From Flammeovirgaceae bacterium UBA6059 (GTDB taxonomy: Bacteria; Bacteroidota; Bacteroidia; Cytophagales; Cyclobacteriaceae), in contig DIYH01000031.1 of the NCBI GenBank assembly GCA_002435755.1, forward strand, positions 20,060-84,059: 64,000 nt of DNA, given 5' to 3'. This document shows, in pieces, positions 53,286 through 63,800 of the stretch. The stretch's first letter is position 1. Every line of letters begins with the position of its first letter. A program made the position numbers and the translations under genes. Under the pieces are notes generated by a model. It worked only from the letters and a program-made list of their open reading frames with translations, was not told the DNA's origin and did not search any database.

Positions 53286-55661
53286 TTAAGAGACCTGCTT
53301 CAAGAGCCATTTCCTGATCACCTTGGCGAGGGAGTCGTCTACGACAGGCTTGCTGATGAAGTCATTCATTCCTGATTCAAAACATTTTTCGCGTTCTTCC
53401 AATGCCATACCCGCCGTAAGTGCGATAATCGGTACATTGAGGCCCTCTTCATGCGATCTAATAGCCTTGGCAGCTTCATAGCCATTGAGCTCCGGCATCT
53501 GGACGTCCATAAGAACTAGATCAGGTTTTTCTGATAAGAACAGCGCCACAGCTTCCGCACCATTCTTTGCTTCCAGGGTTGTAACATGAGGAATGGATTT
53601 CTTGATCATGAACTTCGTAAGCCTCATATTCATTTCATTGTCTTCAGCAATAAGAATGGTGGGGTTATCTACCAATATTGGATCAACTGTTTTGGATGTA
53701 CCAGATGGTTTATTCAAGTCTGAAGGCTGTCCTTGTCTGTCAACCACTGACAATTCGAGTTCGAAAGAAAAGGTACTTCCTCTGCCTGGTTCACTGGTCA
53801 GGTTAAGTTGGCTTCCCATCATATTGATCAGACGGTCACAAATAGTCAAACCCAAACCAGTTCCTCCGTATTTTTTCGTAGTAGATGAGTCCTCCTGAGA
53901 AAAAGCGTTGAAGATTTTTTTCTGATTCTGAGGTTGAATACCGATACCGGTATCAATGATAGAAAACTTGAATCCAGCGACGTTTTTATCTTTGTCTTTG
54001 ACTTCTATTTTGAGCTCGATCGACCCTTTTTCGGTGAATTTCACCGCATTGGATAGAAGATTGACCAATACTTGTCTCAGTCTGATTCCGTCCACCATCA
54101 CATACCGGTATTGCTCATCAATCTTGCTCATTTTAAGTTGTAGATTTTTCTGAGCGCTCGGAAAGCCAACCATTTGAATAATATGGCTGCATAACTCCGG
54201 CAGGTCGGTGACCTCCAAATCGAGTTCCATATTTCCGGATTCGATCTTCGAGAAATCTAAGATCTCATTGACTAGGTCAAGTAGTCCATAGGCAGACTTA
54301 CTTACCGTAGACAGATATTCTTGATGAGTATCATTAAGAGGAGTTTCCAGAAGTAGATCTGTAAAACCTATGATCCCATTAAGCGGTGTTCTTATCTCAT
54401 GACTGATATTGGTTAAGAACTTGGACTTGGCCTGGCTGGCTATCTCAGCCTGTTTTCTGGCCTGATCGCGTTCTATGATTTTCTCCTGAAGGAGCTTGTT
54501 TTTCTTTCGGCTGTTTCGGTAGTAGATGGCAATGACCAACAAAAGTCCGGTCAAAAGAAAAATGACAACTACTGAAAACCCGAAAAATTGGTTTTGACTT
54601 TGAATTATGGTCTTGTTCAAGAGTGCTTCTTTCTCCAGATCGGCTATTTGAAGTTCTTTCTGACGACTTTCATACTGTTCTTTTACTCTTGCTGTTTCTT
54701 CCATCAGGTTGATCTTGGAGATGCTGTCCCTGAGTAAGAGCAATTGGTCATACAAGTCCGGCAATTGTTGTGTATTGCCCATTTGCCTGTAAAGTCTGAT
54801 TTTTAGAGCTTGGCAATCGTGATATACTTTCAGTGCCCCTATCTCCTTGGCTAGCACCTCTGCGTTTTGCAGTGAATTCGCGCTAGCGCTAAATTCCTCC
54901 AGACTGAGGTAGGTATTGGCTAGCAGCAGGTATGAGAGTGAGATGCTGTATTGATCATCTAGCTTTTCGTCGATTTTCATAGACTCGCGGATATTCGCAA
55001 TAGCTAGTGCGTATTGGCCTAGCGCAATCTGAGAAGCCGCAATATTGGAGAGGGAGATCGAGATCCCTCTATTGTCTCCAATGGAGTCAAGAATGGTATG
55101 GGCTCTTCTGAAATATTCCAGCGCCTCGCCAGGTTGGCCTCTGATCTCATAGATCTCTCCAACATTGTTGTTGCCATAGGCTACTCCTCGTATATCTCCT
55201 ATTTCCTGTTTTAATAAGATGGATTCTGCATAGAAACGTTCGGAGGTTTCGAGATCGCCGAGGTTCTTATAGGCAATACCAAGATTGTTTTTGATTTTTG
55301 ATATCCCTGATAAGTCGTTGAGCCTATCGAGAATGTCTAGTGCCAGCAAATAGTAGCGAACAGCATCATTGGACCGCCCCTGTATATCGTAAGATATCGC
55401 CTTGTTTTTTAGCGCTGTAGCCAGACCTTCATTATAGGATATTGATTCTGATAATTCGATGCATGAGTTGAATATACCTCTTGCCTCATCTGGTTCTGAG
55501 AATATCAGACTGAAGCCAATTTTGTTTAGAGAGTCAACCTTCTGTGTGCCACTCAGATCGCTGAGGGTAGACATGAGGCTATCTACCTTCTCGATTTGAG
55601 AGTAACTTACCTTTGCGAAAAGACAAAGGACAATGAGTAAAGTAGCTGGTTGAAAGATCAT
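53286..55661 (-). CDS. TPR-fused hybrid sensor histidine kinase/response regulator
   Basis: The 791-aa protein has a signal peptide (1-21) and an extracytoplasmic TPR array of about six repeats (35-310). A coiled-coil and single transmembrane helix (about 357-383, FGFSVVVIFLLTGLLLVIAIYY) follow, then a HisKA domain with phospho-acceptor motif NISHEIRTPLNGIIGFT. The HATPase_c domain has NLLSNAVKFTEKG, DTGIGI and GGTGLGLTI motifs. A C-terminal receiver domain (about 670-787) has the phospho-Asp in LVLMDVQMPELNGYE and a SKPV Lys. No separate output domain or partner regulator is encoded beside it, so its phosphotransfer partner is elsewhere. TPR sensor kinases of this kind are typical of Bacteroidota. 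Confidence 0.92.
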   Translation of the reverse strand: MIFQPATLLIVLCLFAKVSYSQIEKVDSLMSTLSDLSGTQKVDSLNKIGFSLIFSEPDEARGIFNSCIELSESISYNEGLATALKNKAISYDIQGRSNDAVRYYLLALDILDRLNDLSGISKIKNNLGIAYKNLGDLETSERFYAESILLKQEIGDIRGVAYGNNNVGEIYEIRGQPGEALEYFRRAHTILDSIGDNRGISISLSNIAASQIALGQYALAIANIRESMKIDEKLDDQYSISLSYLLLANTYLSLEEFSASANSLQNAEVLAKEIGALKVYHDCQALKIRLYRQMGNTQQLPDLYDQLLLLRDSISKINLMEETARVKEQYESRQKELQIADLEKEALLNKTIIQSQNQFFGFSVVVIFLLTGLLLVIAIYYRNSRKKNKLLQEKIIERDQARKQAEIASQAKSKFLTNISHEIRTPLNGIIGFTDLLLETPLNDTHQEYLSTVSKSAYGLLDLVNEILDFSKIESGNMELDLEVTDLPELCSHIIQMVGFPSAQKNLQLKMSKIDEQYRYVMVDGIRLRQVLVNLLSNAVKFTEKGSIELKIEVKDKDKNVAGFKFSIIDTGIGIQPQNQKKIFNAFSQEDSSTTKKYGGTGLGLTICDRLINMMGSQLNLTSEPGRGSTFSFELELSVVDRQGQPSDLNKPSGTSKTVDPILVDNPTILIAEDNEMNMRLTKFMIKKSIPHVTTLEAKNGAEAVALFLSEKPDLVLMDVQMPELNGYEAAKAIRSHEEGLNVPIIALTAGMALEEREKCFESGMNDFISKPVVDDSLAKVIRKWLLKQVS

Positions 55662-55724
55662 TGAAACCTGAATATAAAGGTATCACAAACAACGCTATTA
55701 TCTAGTATGCTGTTATCGACACTT

Positions 55725-56378
55725 TCAGTGGCCACCAGAGATGATCATCACACCAATGAAAACCACCACACCTGCCAAAATGTAATCATGATAGGAGATC
55801 AACCAAATTTTCCAACGCTGAAGTATAGGGTCAGCTTGATGCCTTAACACTAAATAGAGCACCATCGGAATAAAGAGGGTGAGACTGCCAACAAGTGAGT
55901 AAGCCACCAGGTAGCCAAGCTTATGAACCAGATTATCAACTGTTTGATTGAGCACAATTGCAGCAGCTGCGCTGAAGCCCAGGTTTTTGATATTACCTGC
56001 GGATACCAAAATCCCTACTCCGAAAACAGCACGAGGCTTTAGTTGGTCTAGTTTTGAAAAGAATTTAGGCGTCCGGGAGTTTCGATTGTGATAGCGAGTG
56101 AATACCTTGTAGGCTGCCCACGTTATTAATATGGCACCAATTCCTGTTCTGATAAGTGAGGCCAAAGCGACATTATCTGATTCGATTTTCCCAAGAAAAG
56201 GGAAGCTCACCACAAGCAGCCCAACACCTGTAATCCCTGATAACCAGCCTGCGATTAGCGCGAGACCATTTTGCCTGGCTTGGTTTGTCATCAACATGAT
56301 GAGCAATGCTACGACCGGAATGGGACTAACTAGTAGCCCAATCACCATAGGTAACAGTTTTGTGAATACTTCGGGCAT
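55725..56378 (-). CDS. GAP (Sap/LysE-like) family membrane protein
   Basis: The protein (217 aa from Met at 56378) is an integral membrane protein of the GAP/Sap family, related to LysE-type transporters, with about six hydrophobic helices. An N-terminal LLPMVIGLLVSPIPVVALLIMLMTNQARQNGLALIAGWLSG block and a GVGILVSAGNIKNLGFSAAAAIVL segment are typical. The alternative start at 56411 adds 11 residues. Transported substrate is unknown. It diverges from the toxin-antitoxin genes upstream. Confidence 0.78.
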   Translation of the reverse strand: MPEVFTKLLPMVIGLLVSPIPVVALLIMLMTNQARQNGLALIAGWLSGITGVGLLVVSFPFLGKIESDNVALASLIRTGIGAILITWAAYKVFTRYHNRNSRTPKFFSKLDQLKPRAVFGVGILVSAGNIKNLGFSAAAAIVLNQTVDNLVHKLGYLVAYSLVGSLTLFIPMVLYLVLRHQADPILQRWKIWLISYHDYILAGVVVFIGVMIISGGH

Positions 56379-56483
56379 ACTGCAACCTAAGCACAAACTT
56401 ATTGATGGCAAAAGACCTTAAACATGGAGATCTGTTTGAATGAGGTTTATTATTGATAAGGATTGTATGACATTTGTAATACA

Positions 56484-56747
56484 ATGAAAAATGAAAAGAT
56501 GCTCATCATACGATTATCAGGGGATAGCGAAAGGCAGTTAGCAGATTATGTTAAGCTTAACAAAATTCCTAAATCTCAGGTAGTGAGTGAAGCTCTTGAG
56601 GTTTACTTCGCTGGCAAGCGTGATCATGCTGATCCGTTTGTTGTTGGCGAGGATTTGTTTGGAGTGGCCGGTAGCAATACAGTCGATGGGTTTGTCACCT
56701 ATAAAACACTAATCAAAGCTAAGATAAGTGAGAAACACGCTACTTGA
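56484..56747 (+). CDS. Ribbon-helix-helix antitoxin-like protein
   Basis: The 87-aa protein starts at the Met at 56484 (the frame opens 21 bp earlier). The N-terminal LIIRLSGDSERQLADYVKLNKIPKSQVVSEALEVYFAG matches a CopG/RHH DNA-binding fold, with the strand used for DNA contact and two helices. The C-terminal third, before the stop, should wrap the toxin. It overlaps the downstream PIN-domain gene by 20 nt, so it fits a VapB-type antitoxin that represses its own operon. Confidence 0.75.
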   Translation: MKNEKMLIIRLSGDSERQLADYVKLNKIPKSQVVSEALEVYFAGKRDHADPFVVGEDLFGVAGSNTVDGFVTYKTLIKAKISEKHAT

Positions 56748-57135
56748 TGCCGGACCGTTGATAGCTTTGTTTGACAAAAATGATAGCTATCATCAGGCAA
56801 TAAGCTTTGTCAAAGGCTACAATGGCAAGCTTCTTACCACCTGGCCTGTTGTTACAGAGGCTTCTCATATGCTTTCGTTTAGTGCTCATGTTCAGATCAA
56901 TTTGCTGAAGTGGATTGATAGGGGAGGACTCCATCTGTTCGATTTCGATTTTGATCATCTTGCAAGACTCGTCGACCTATCGGAAAAACTTAAGGATGTG
57001 CCCATGGATTTAGCTGATGGCTCATTGATTATAGCCTCGGAAGCTACTGGCGTGTCAGAGATAGCAACTATCGACGGAGAATTTTACGTGTATCGAGATA
57101 TTCGCAACCGGTACCTCACTAATATCTTTATCTAG
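56728..57135 (+). CDS. PIN-domain (VapC-like) toxin
   Basis: The 135-aa protein begins at GTG 56728 and has a PIN fold with acidic residues Asp7 (LLDAGPL), Glu44 (WPVVTEASHML), Asp97 (MDLADGSLI) and Asp116 (ATIDGEF), which would hold the metal ions of a ribonuclease active site. Overlap with the upstream RHH gene makes a VapBC-like module. tRNA or rRNA cleavage is known for characterised VapC toxins; the target here is unknown. It is followed after 5 bp by an HD-domain gene, which is not part of typical VapBC loci. Confidence 0.82.
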   Translation: MRNTLLDAGPLIALFDKNDSYHQAISFVKGYNGKLLTTWPVVTEASHMLSFSAHVQINLLKWIDRGGLHLFDFDFDHLARLVDLSEKLKDVPMDLADGSLIIASEATGVSEIATIDGEFYVYRDIRNRYLTNIFI

Positions 57136-57140
57136 TATTG

Positions 57141-57713
57141 ATGGAAGAAATATTGCACTCGGAGCTGAAAGCTATCTATGCCTTTATTAAAGGTACGGAA
57201 CCTCTCAAAGCGACTTTAAGATCTGCTCATAACTCTGAAGGTAGGCAAGAGAGTACAGCTGAGCATACCTGGCGTATCATGCTGATCGCTTTTGCACTTG
57301 AGAAGTATTACCCAACCATTAATATGATTCGATTGCTGAAAATGCTGATCATACATGATCTGGGCGAGCTCGTTAATGGAGATATACCTGCTATAGAGCA
57401 ATCTCCTCATGAAGATAAGAATTTTGCAGAGCGCAACGATTTTATAGAGGTGATCAGTCCATTACCTGAGGCCCAGAGAACTGAAATGCTCGAGCTACTC
57501 GATGAATATAATGCTGTCAAAACCCCTGAGGCTAAACTGGCAAAAGCCTTAGATAAGTTGGAGACTCTTATCCAGCATGTACAGGGAAAGAACCCTCATG
57601 ATTTTGATTATGCCTTTAACCTCACCTACGGGAAACAGCATACCTCCTCAGATACCATTACCAGTTTTCTTAGGTCTCTAGTAGATGCTGAGACCAAAAA
57701 GAATATCCGATGA
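57141..57713 (+). CDS. HD-domain phosphohydrolase (YfbR-like)
   Basis: The 190-aa cytoplasmic protein (ATG at 57141; TTG three bases before is less likely) has an HD-superfamily metal site: His in AEHTWRIMLIAFALE (about 34-48), the HD pair in IIHDLGELVNGDIPA (about 69-83) and a later Asp in the KALDKLETLIQHVQG helix. It resembles the YfbR/5'-deoxynucleotidase and related HD families. Substrate is unknown. It directly follows the toxin gene and overlaps a 49-codon membrane micro-ORF by 4 nt. Confidence 0.82.
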   Translation: MEEILHSELKAIYAFIKGTEPLKATLRSAHNSEGRQESTAEHTWRIMLIAFALEKYYPTINMIRLLKMLIIHDLGELVNGDIPAIEQSPHEDKNFAERNDFIEVISPLPEAQRTEMLELLDEYNAVKTPEAKLAKALDKLETLIQHVQGKNPHDFDYAFNLTYGKQHTSSDTITSFLRSLVDAETKKNIR

Positions 57714-57859
57714 GGTCTAACCTATTTGTGGTTTTTGATAGCCAGAAAAGAAGGAAAGCCAAGGGAAATAAAGCTTTTTTATCGACGGTCATTCTTTTGG
57801 TACTGATATTCTGTATTACCCATCAATTTAGGCTGTTGTATTGGATGATCATCTTATAA
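57710..57859 (+). CDS. Small membrane protein (49 aa)
   Basis: A 49-codon frame starts with an ATGA overlap with the HD-domain gene and ends inside the last 11 bp of the convergent giant gene. The predicted protein has a short basic N-terminal region (DSQKRRKAKGNK, residues 10-21) and then one hydrophobic segment (AFLSTVILLVLIFCI). The translational overlap and single membrane helix argue that it is real, but its function is unknown and chance cannot be excluded. Confidence 0.4.
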   Translation: MRSNLFVVFDSQKRRKAKGNKAFLSTVILLVLIFCITHQFRLLYWMIIL

Positions 57860-60800
57860 TGATAATCCGAGCAGTAGCAGGGGGCTCCCCATCTATACTG
57901 ATTTGACAGATATAGATACCAGTAGGCACTGAAGCGCCATTTTCGTCGGTTCCATCCCAGTGCACTGATCTTACGTCCTTGTTCAGATGTATGTGCTGGA
58001 TCACTCTACCCTGTAGGCCTAAGATCCGTAGTTCAGCTGATGTCTGTGTAAGCTCGGATAGCTCTATTACTATATTTCCATCACTCGGGTTGGGATAGAT
58101 TTTGATCAATTCACTACGCTCATTGTCGAGACCATTTACTATCACCCATAGAAAGTCCTGGTTAGTAAGATCGCTATCAATATCCGTATAGACTATCTGA
58201 GGTGGTATGAATTGTGACTCTTCCTTTTCCGGTATAACGGTACCAGACCATCCTGCTGATACGCCAGTACTATATTCACCGGAAGCATCAGTGATTACTT
58301 CTTCAGGGAAACCTGATAGTACTACTCCAACCGCCGGCTCTCCTGAGCCATCTACTATGATACCGGAGATAGCATAGTCACCTATGTAAGTTGCCACAAA
58401 ACTCTGGTTAGACTTGTCGGATGAGACATCATCCAGAACAACAGAAGCAGGTTCAAAAGTATAATCAGAAAGCATCGGCGTGATAGTACCATTCCATTGA
58501 GCGGGTATCTCAGCCTTGTATAGGCCTAGCTCATCTGTGACAACATCTTCCGGAAGACCAGCGAGAGATACACCTACCAGAGGTTCTCCGGATTGATCAG
58601 AGATCTGTCCTGAAACCTCGTAGGTGCCGATATAGGTCCCTTCAAAGTCCAGATCATCTCGATCACTATCCAGTGATGTAATGGCAATGTTTGATGGTGA
58701 AAACTCATAATTCTCCAACCGAGGAGTGATCAAGCCTGTCCATCCAGCTGCTATATCAATAGAAAACTTACCTTCTGTGTTTGTCATTACTTCCTGGTCA
58801 AACCCTTCAAGTACTACCTCACTTAAGGGCTCACCTGACTGACTCAGTACTGTTCCGGATAGCGTGAAGTCACCCACATAGGTTCCGGTAAAACTGTTAC
58901 CTGATTGGTCGGATCCAACATCATCAAAGACAATCCGAGATGGCTCAAAAGCATAATCTGCAAATGAAGGCGTGAGTGTCCCGTTCCAACCAGCGGGTAC
59001 ATCTACACGGTACTCTCCTATGGCACTCGTAGTGATTGTTTCCGATAGGCCGGCTATCTGTACCTGAGCCATAGGAGCTCCGCTCTGATCAAGTACCAGT
59101 CCGCTGATCTCGTAGGTCCCTGTGTAGGTAGCCTCAAACCTGAGATCAGTGATGTTGCCATCTAGTTTGTCAATAGAGAAATCTGCAGGACTAAATTCAT
59201 AATCGCTCAATACGGGTGTAATAGTACCCGACCAATCAGCCTTGATTTCAACTGAGAAGCGACCTTCCATGTCAGTCATTATCTCTTGGCCAAATCCATT
59301 GAGACTCACCTGGGCTAGTGGTGCTCCACTACCATTCAGTATTTGACCTGCTAGGAGATAGTTGCCAACGTAGGTAGCAGCAAAATTCTGTTCGGCTTTG
59401 CTAGATCGAACATTGGTCAAGGCTATTTGCGAGGGGGCAAAAGTATAATCCACAAGCTGTGGTCGCATGGTACCACTCCATCCGGCAGGCACCTCAGATT
59501 TGAATTCGCCATTTTCGTCAGTAGTGGTAGCCTTAGGAAGCCCAGTAATTGCTACTTGCGCTAAGGCTGCATTGGATTGATCCAAGACCTTTCCGCTGAT
59601 CTCGTAGTTGCCGGTGTACGTGCCCTTGAAGTCTAACTGGCTCCTGTCGGCTTGCAAGTTGGTAATGCTCTGGCTGGCCGGGCTGAACTCATAATCTTCT
59701 AAAGCTGCCGTAAGCGTACCCGTAGCTCCTGCATCTAATCTCATGGAAAACTCACCTGTTGCACTTGTGCGCACCGTCTGATTAAATCCTTCTATTACCA
59801 CATCAGACAGTGGGTCATCGTTCGTATCAGTGACCTTTCCTGATATGGTATATCTTACCAGCAATGTAGCAGTGAAGTCTTGATTGATTTGGTTTTCTGT
59901 TACATTGCTAAGTACAATCTGTGTAGGTTGGAAAGAATAGTCGGATAGTTGGGGTCTGATCGTACCGCTCCATCTGTGAGGAACCACTGCTGAAAACTCA
60001 CCTTGCGCATTTGTTTTAGTGGCTTGAGGGAATCCTGAAAGTGATACCTGTGGAACGGGTGCTCCTGATCCGTCTTTTATGATCCCACTTACTTCGTAAA
60101 ACACATTGACGGTACCTGCGAAATCAAGGTTACTCCGATTCTTATCCAAAGAGGTGATGTCGATTTTTACAGGATCGAATTCGTAATTCGCGAGTTCAGG
60201 AGTGATCGATCCAGACCATCCGGCTGCCTCATCTGTTGAGAATTCACCATTAGCATTGGTAGTTACTGTCTGACTGAAGCCATTCATGTGCACATTCCCT
60301 AACGGGTTGCTATTAGCATCGAGTACTTTTCCCGATAGGATATAGTCTCCAGTATACCTGCCGGTAAAATCCTGGTTAGCCAGGTTGCTGGTCAGGCCAT
60401 TTACTTGTATCTCGGTTGGGTTGAAAGAATAGTCCGTCAGCGATGGAGTGATCGTACCATTCCATCCTCTCGGCAACTGTGCAGTATAGTTACCCTGGGC
60501 ATTGGTCTTGACTGATTGAGGGAGCCCTTGTAGTGTCACATCGGCTAAACTGTTGTTGGCAGCATCTTGAATAGTACCGGAGATTGTAAAATGCTCAATT
60601 ACCTGGTTAGCTGTGGTGAATTGCCATGATGGACTCTCATTTTGATTTCCTTTTTCGTCTACAGCAACTACCTGCCAGATGTAGGTTCTGCCAACAGCCA
60701 GATGAGAAAGGTCAAATGTTGTGGTGGTGACCGTTGAGATCAGCGCCTGGTTGATGTAGAGCCTGTAGCTTACATTATCGCCCTCCGGGTCGGTACTTAC

Positions 60801-63800
60801 ATCCCAACTCAGGGAGATGCTATTGGCTACATCTTGTGTCCGATCTGCTGGTAACAATAGGTTAGGGGCAGTAGGTTTTTGGTTTTGCGCCGCACTTTGA
60901 TAGGTGAAGGATTGTACACCAGTGCTGGCCGTGCCTCCCTCACCATCATCGGCTATCACCTTCCAGTAGTAGGGTGTGTTTTCCGCTAGGTCCGATACTG
61001 TATAGGAAGTGGCCTGCAATACAGTAGCCGCTTTCTCCAACTGATTAGAGTCAGTAGACATGTGTACCTCATATTTGATATCCTCGTCACTATTGTCACT
61101 GTCTATGCTCGGCTGCCATTGTAAAGTGATGGTCGAACTACCTACGATTGCTCCTGACACAGGACTGTCAATTACTGGTGCAAGCGGCGCTTCGTTTTGC
61201 CCGCTGAAGCTCCAGATTTCACTGGAAGATGCTCCTCCCTGGGGATCCCTGGCTACTACTTTCCAGTAGTACTTCGCATTGTTTTGCAAAGTGTTAGTGG
61301 TGTAGTTGAGATCTGTTGATCCGGTGCTTACTTGAGTGGTGGGGTTGGGTGCTTGGTCCAGATAGACATCATAGGTCACCACTTCGCCATCGGCATCTGA
61401 GGCAGCAGCCCAAGTGAGAGTAGTGCTGGTACCTGTTAGCTTTCCTACGTTGGTCGGACCGGTGAGCACAGGTGATTCCGGTAGGGTATTCTTGATATTG
61501 AACAACCAGGTGTCACTGCTGGTAGCCGCACTCTGGTCATCTTTGGCCACTACTTTCCAATAGTAAGGAGTATTGGCCAATAGGCCTGTTGCGGAGTATT
61601 CAGCGTCTGTCAGTCCACTTACCAGTAATGTGCTTGGTACAGGATGGCTATCCATATACACATCATAAGTGATCGGGTCAGCATCTATGTCCCTGGAAGG
61701 ATGCCAGGTGAGCAGTGTGGTAGCTGACTGCTGTCCATCGAAGTTGCTGGGACTGATAAGGTCAGGAGCGGATGGTGCTGAGTTGACTGTGTTATTCTGA
61801 ATCGTGAAACTCCTGATCTCACTTGATGTTTTTCCTTCGTAAGGGTCTGTCGCAACTACCTTCCAGTAGTAAGTAGCGTTAGGAGTGAGCCAATTGGCTG
61901 TATAAGTAGTGTCTTGTCCGGAGGCAACAAGTGTCGATGGGTTCGGATTATTGTCAAGGTACAGGTCATAGGTCACCAATATGCTCCCATCAGGGTCTAT
62001 AGCATTATGCCAGGTGAGCGTAGGGTCGTAGGCTACATCCTGGGCGTTGGCTGCCGGACTAATAAGGACTGCTGGTGTAGGTGGTGCGTTGACAGTAGTA
62101 AACCGCCATTCCTTTGGTTCGGGTTCGCCAATGGCACCATGGACATTTTTGGCAATAACCGTCCAGGTATACGTCTTGTGAGGGCTTAGTCCTGATCGAT
62201 CTAAAAACGTGTTGATAGTATATGAATCTGTAGTTAGATCATTGGCGATAAGTATATCATCTACATACACATCATACGTGAATGAGGTATTGGGTGCCTT
62301 CTCCCATTCAAGAGTAGGGTTGAGGCTGACATTCGTAGAGAGATTAGCAGGACTTTTCAGTGCTGGTTTTATTGACCCGGAGAAATCGTGGGTCTTATAT
62401 GTCCAGAGCTCGCTTGATGTCTCTCCGCCTTTACCATCTGTAGCGACCACTTTCCAGTAGAAAGTCGTGTTATTGGGAATGGCATTGCCAAAAATGTATC
62501 TGCTACGACCATTGATGATCCCATAATTCAAAAAATTATCAGGAGACTGCCCGATAAAAAGCCGGTAAGATACAGGATCACCATCAGGGTCGGTGGATCG
62601 ACCCCAGCTGAGTGTCTGTTCGATCAGGTTGCCTTCATTACCATTAATAGGTGCTAGTAGCTGAGGTGCAGTAGGAGGCCTGTTGAACGTAGTGAAAGAT
62701 CGGACGTCACTCTCTGATAAACCACCACGACCATCTTTGGCAACTACTTTCCAATAATAAGTAGTGCCGGATTCCAACTCGCTTATTTCAAAACTTGTAC
62801 CGACAATATCTTTGGCTATCTGTGTTTGAAACTCCGGACGAATACCAAGGTGGAAGTTGTAAGTCACAGGATCATTTTGAGGGTCACTAGCGGCCTGCCA
62901 AGTAAACAAGGTGGGTTGAATAGGGACATCTTGACCACTTGCCACAGGTACAAGGAGGGTAGGTGATTCAGGTGGTGCGTTAGATGCATCAGGATTCGTC
63001 GTGAAAGACCACACTTCACTATCGCCAAAGTCACCATAGTGGTCTTTAGCTCTGACCTTCCAGTAGTAGGTAGTGTTTGGACTTAACTCGTCCATTTCGT
63101 AGAAAGTGTTGCGGATGTTTTGTCCCGGCTTGTACTTAGGTACTGCGACCGTATCAACGTAAACTTCATAAAGGATATCATTACCATCAGCGTCTGTAGC
63201 TTGGGTCCATTCAAAGCGAACAGGTAGGCTTAAAGCGCTCTGTTGGAAACCTGGAGATTGTAATACAGGTGAGGTCGGTGCATTGTTGTCAGCACTGATT
63301 TTGACACAGCGTACGGCAGCAGAAGCTACGTTACTTCCCGTACTCACCCACATTCTACTGGAGCTTGGGAGATATTGGTACAAAATAGAGCGCTGGGTCC
63401 GATCTCCCTCTGTGTACCAAAACTGCATGTTGTTCCCAGACTCAAAAGGTGTCTGAGCAAACCTCAACCTAGATCCAGAAGGCAGTAAGCTCAACCCACT
63501 TTTATTAAGCCATTCGTTTTGCTTTCCGCCAACAAACCAGGTACTGTGATGTAGGGTGGTCGTAAAGTCCAGCGGGTAGAAGGTGTTCCAGGCCTCACGA
63601 GGAGCTACCTGCCAGCCACTTGGACACACCCCCTGCATGTATGTGCTAGTATCACTTAGAGCATCGGGGTTGATGGCAGCATTCCAATCATATAGGTAGC
63701 CGTACCTTTCTTTGTGTTGATCTTGATGTAGTAGTAGTGAATAACTTTTCTTCGATGCGTCTTTGTTGGTGTGCCAATACTCGTAACCGTAGTAACCATC

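Noticed and set aside
53104..53289. 61-aa plus-strand frame
   Set aside because: It begins inside the terminator hairpin, is Cys/Ser-rich and resembles no protein; its 3' end overlaps the kinase gene.
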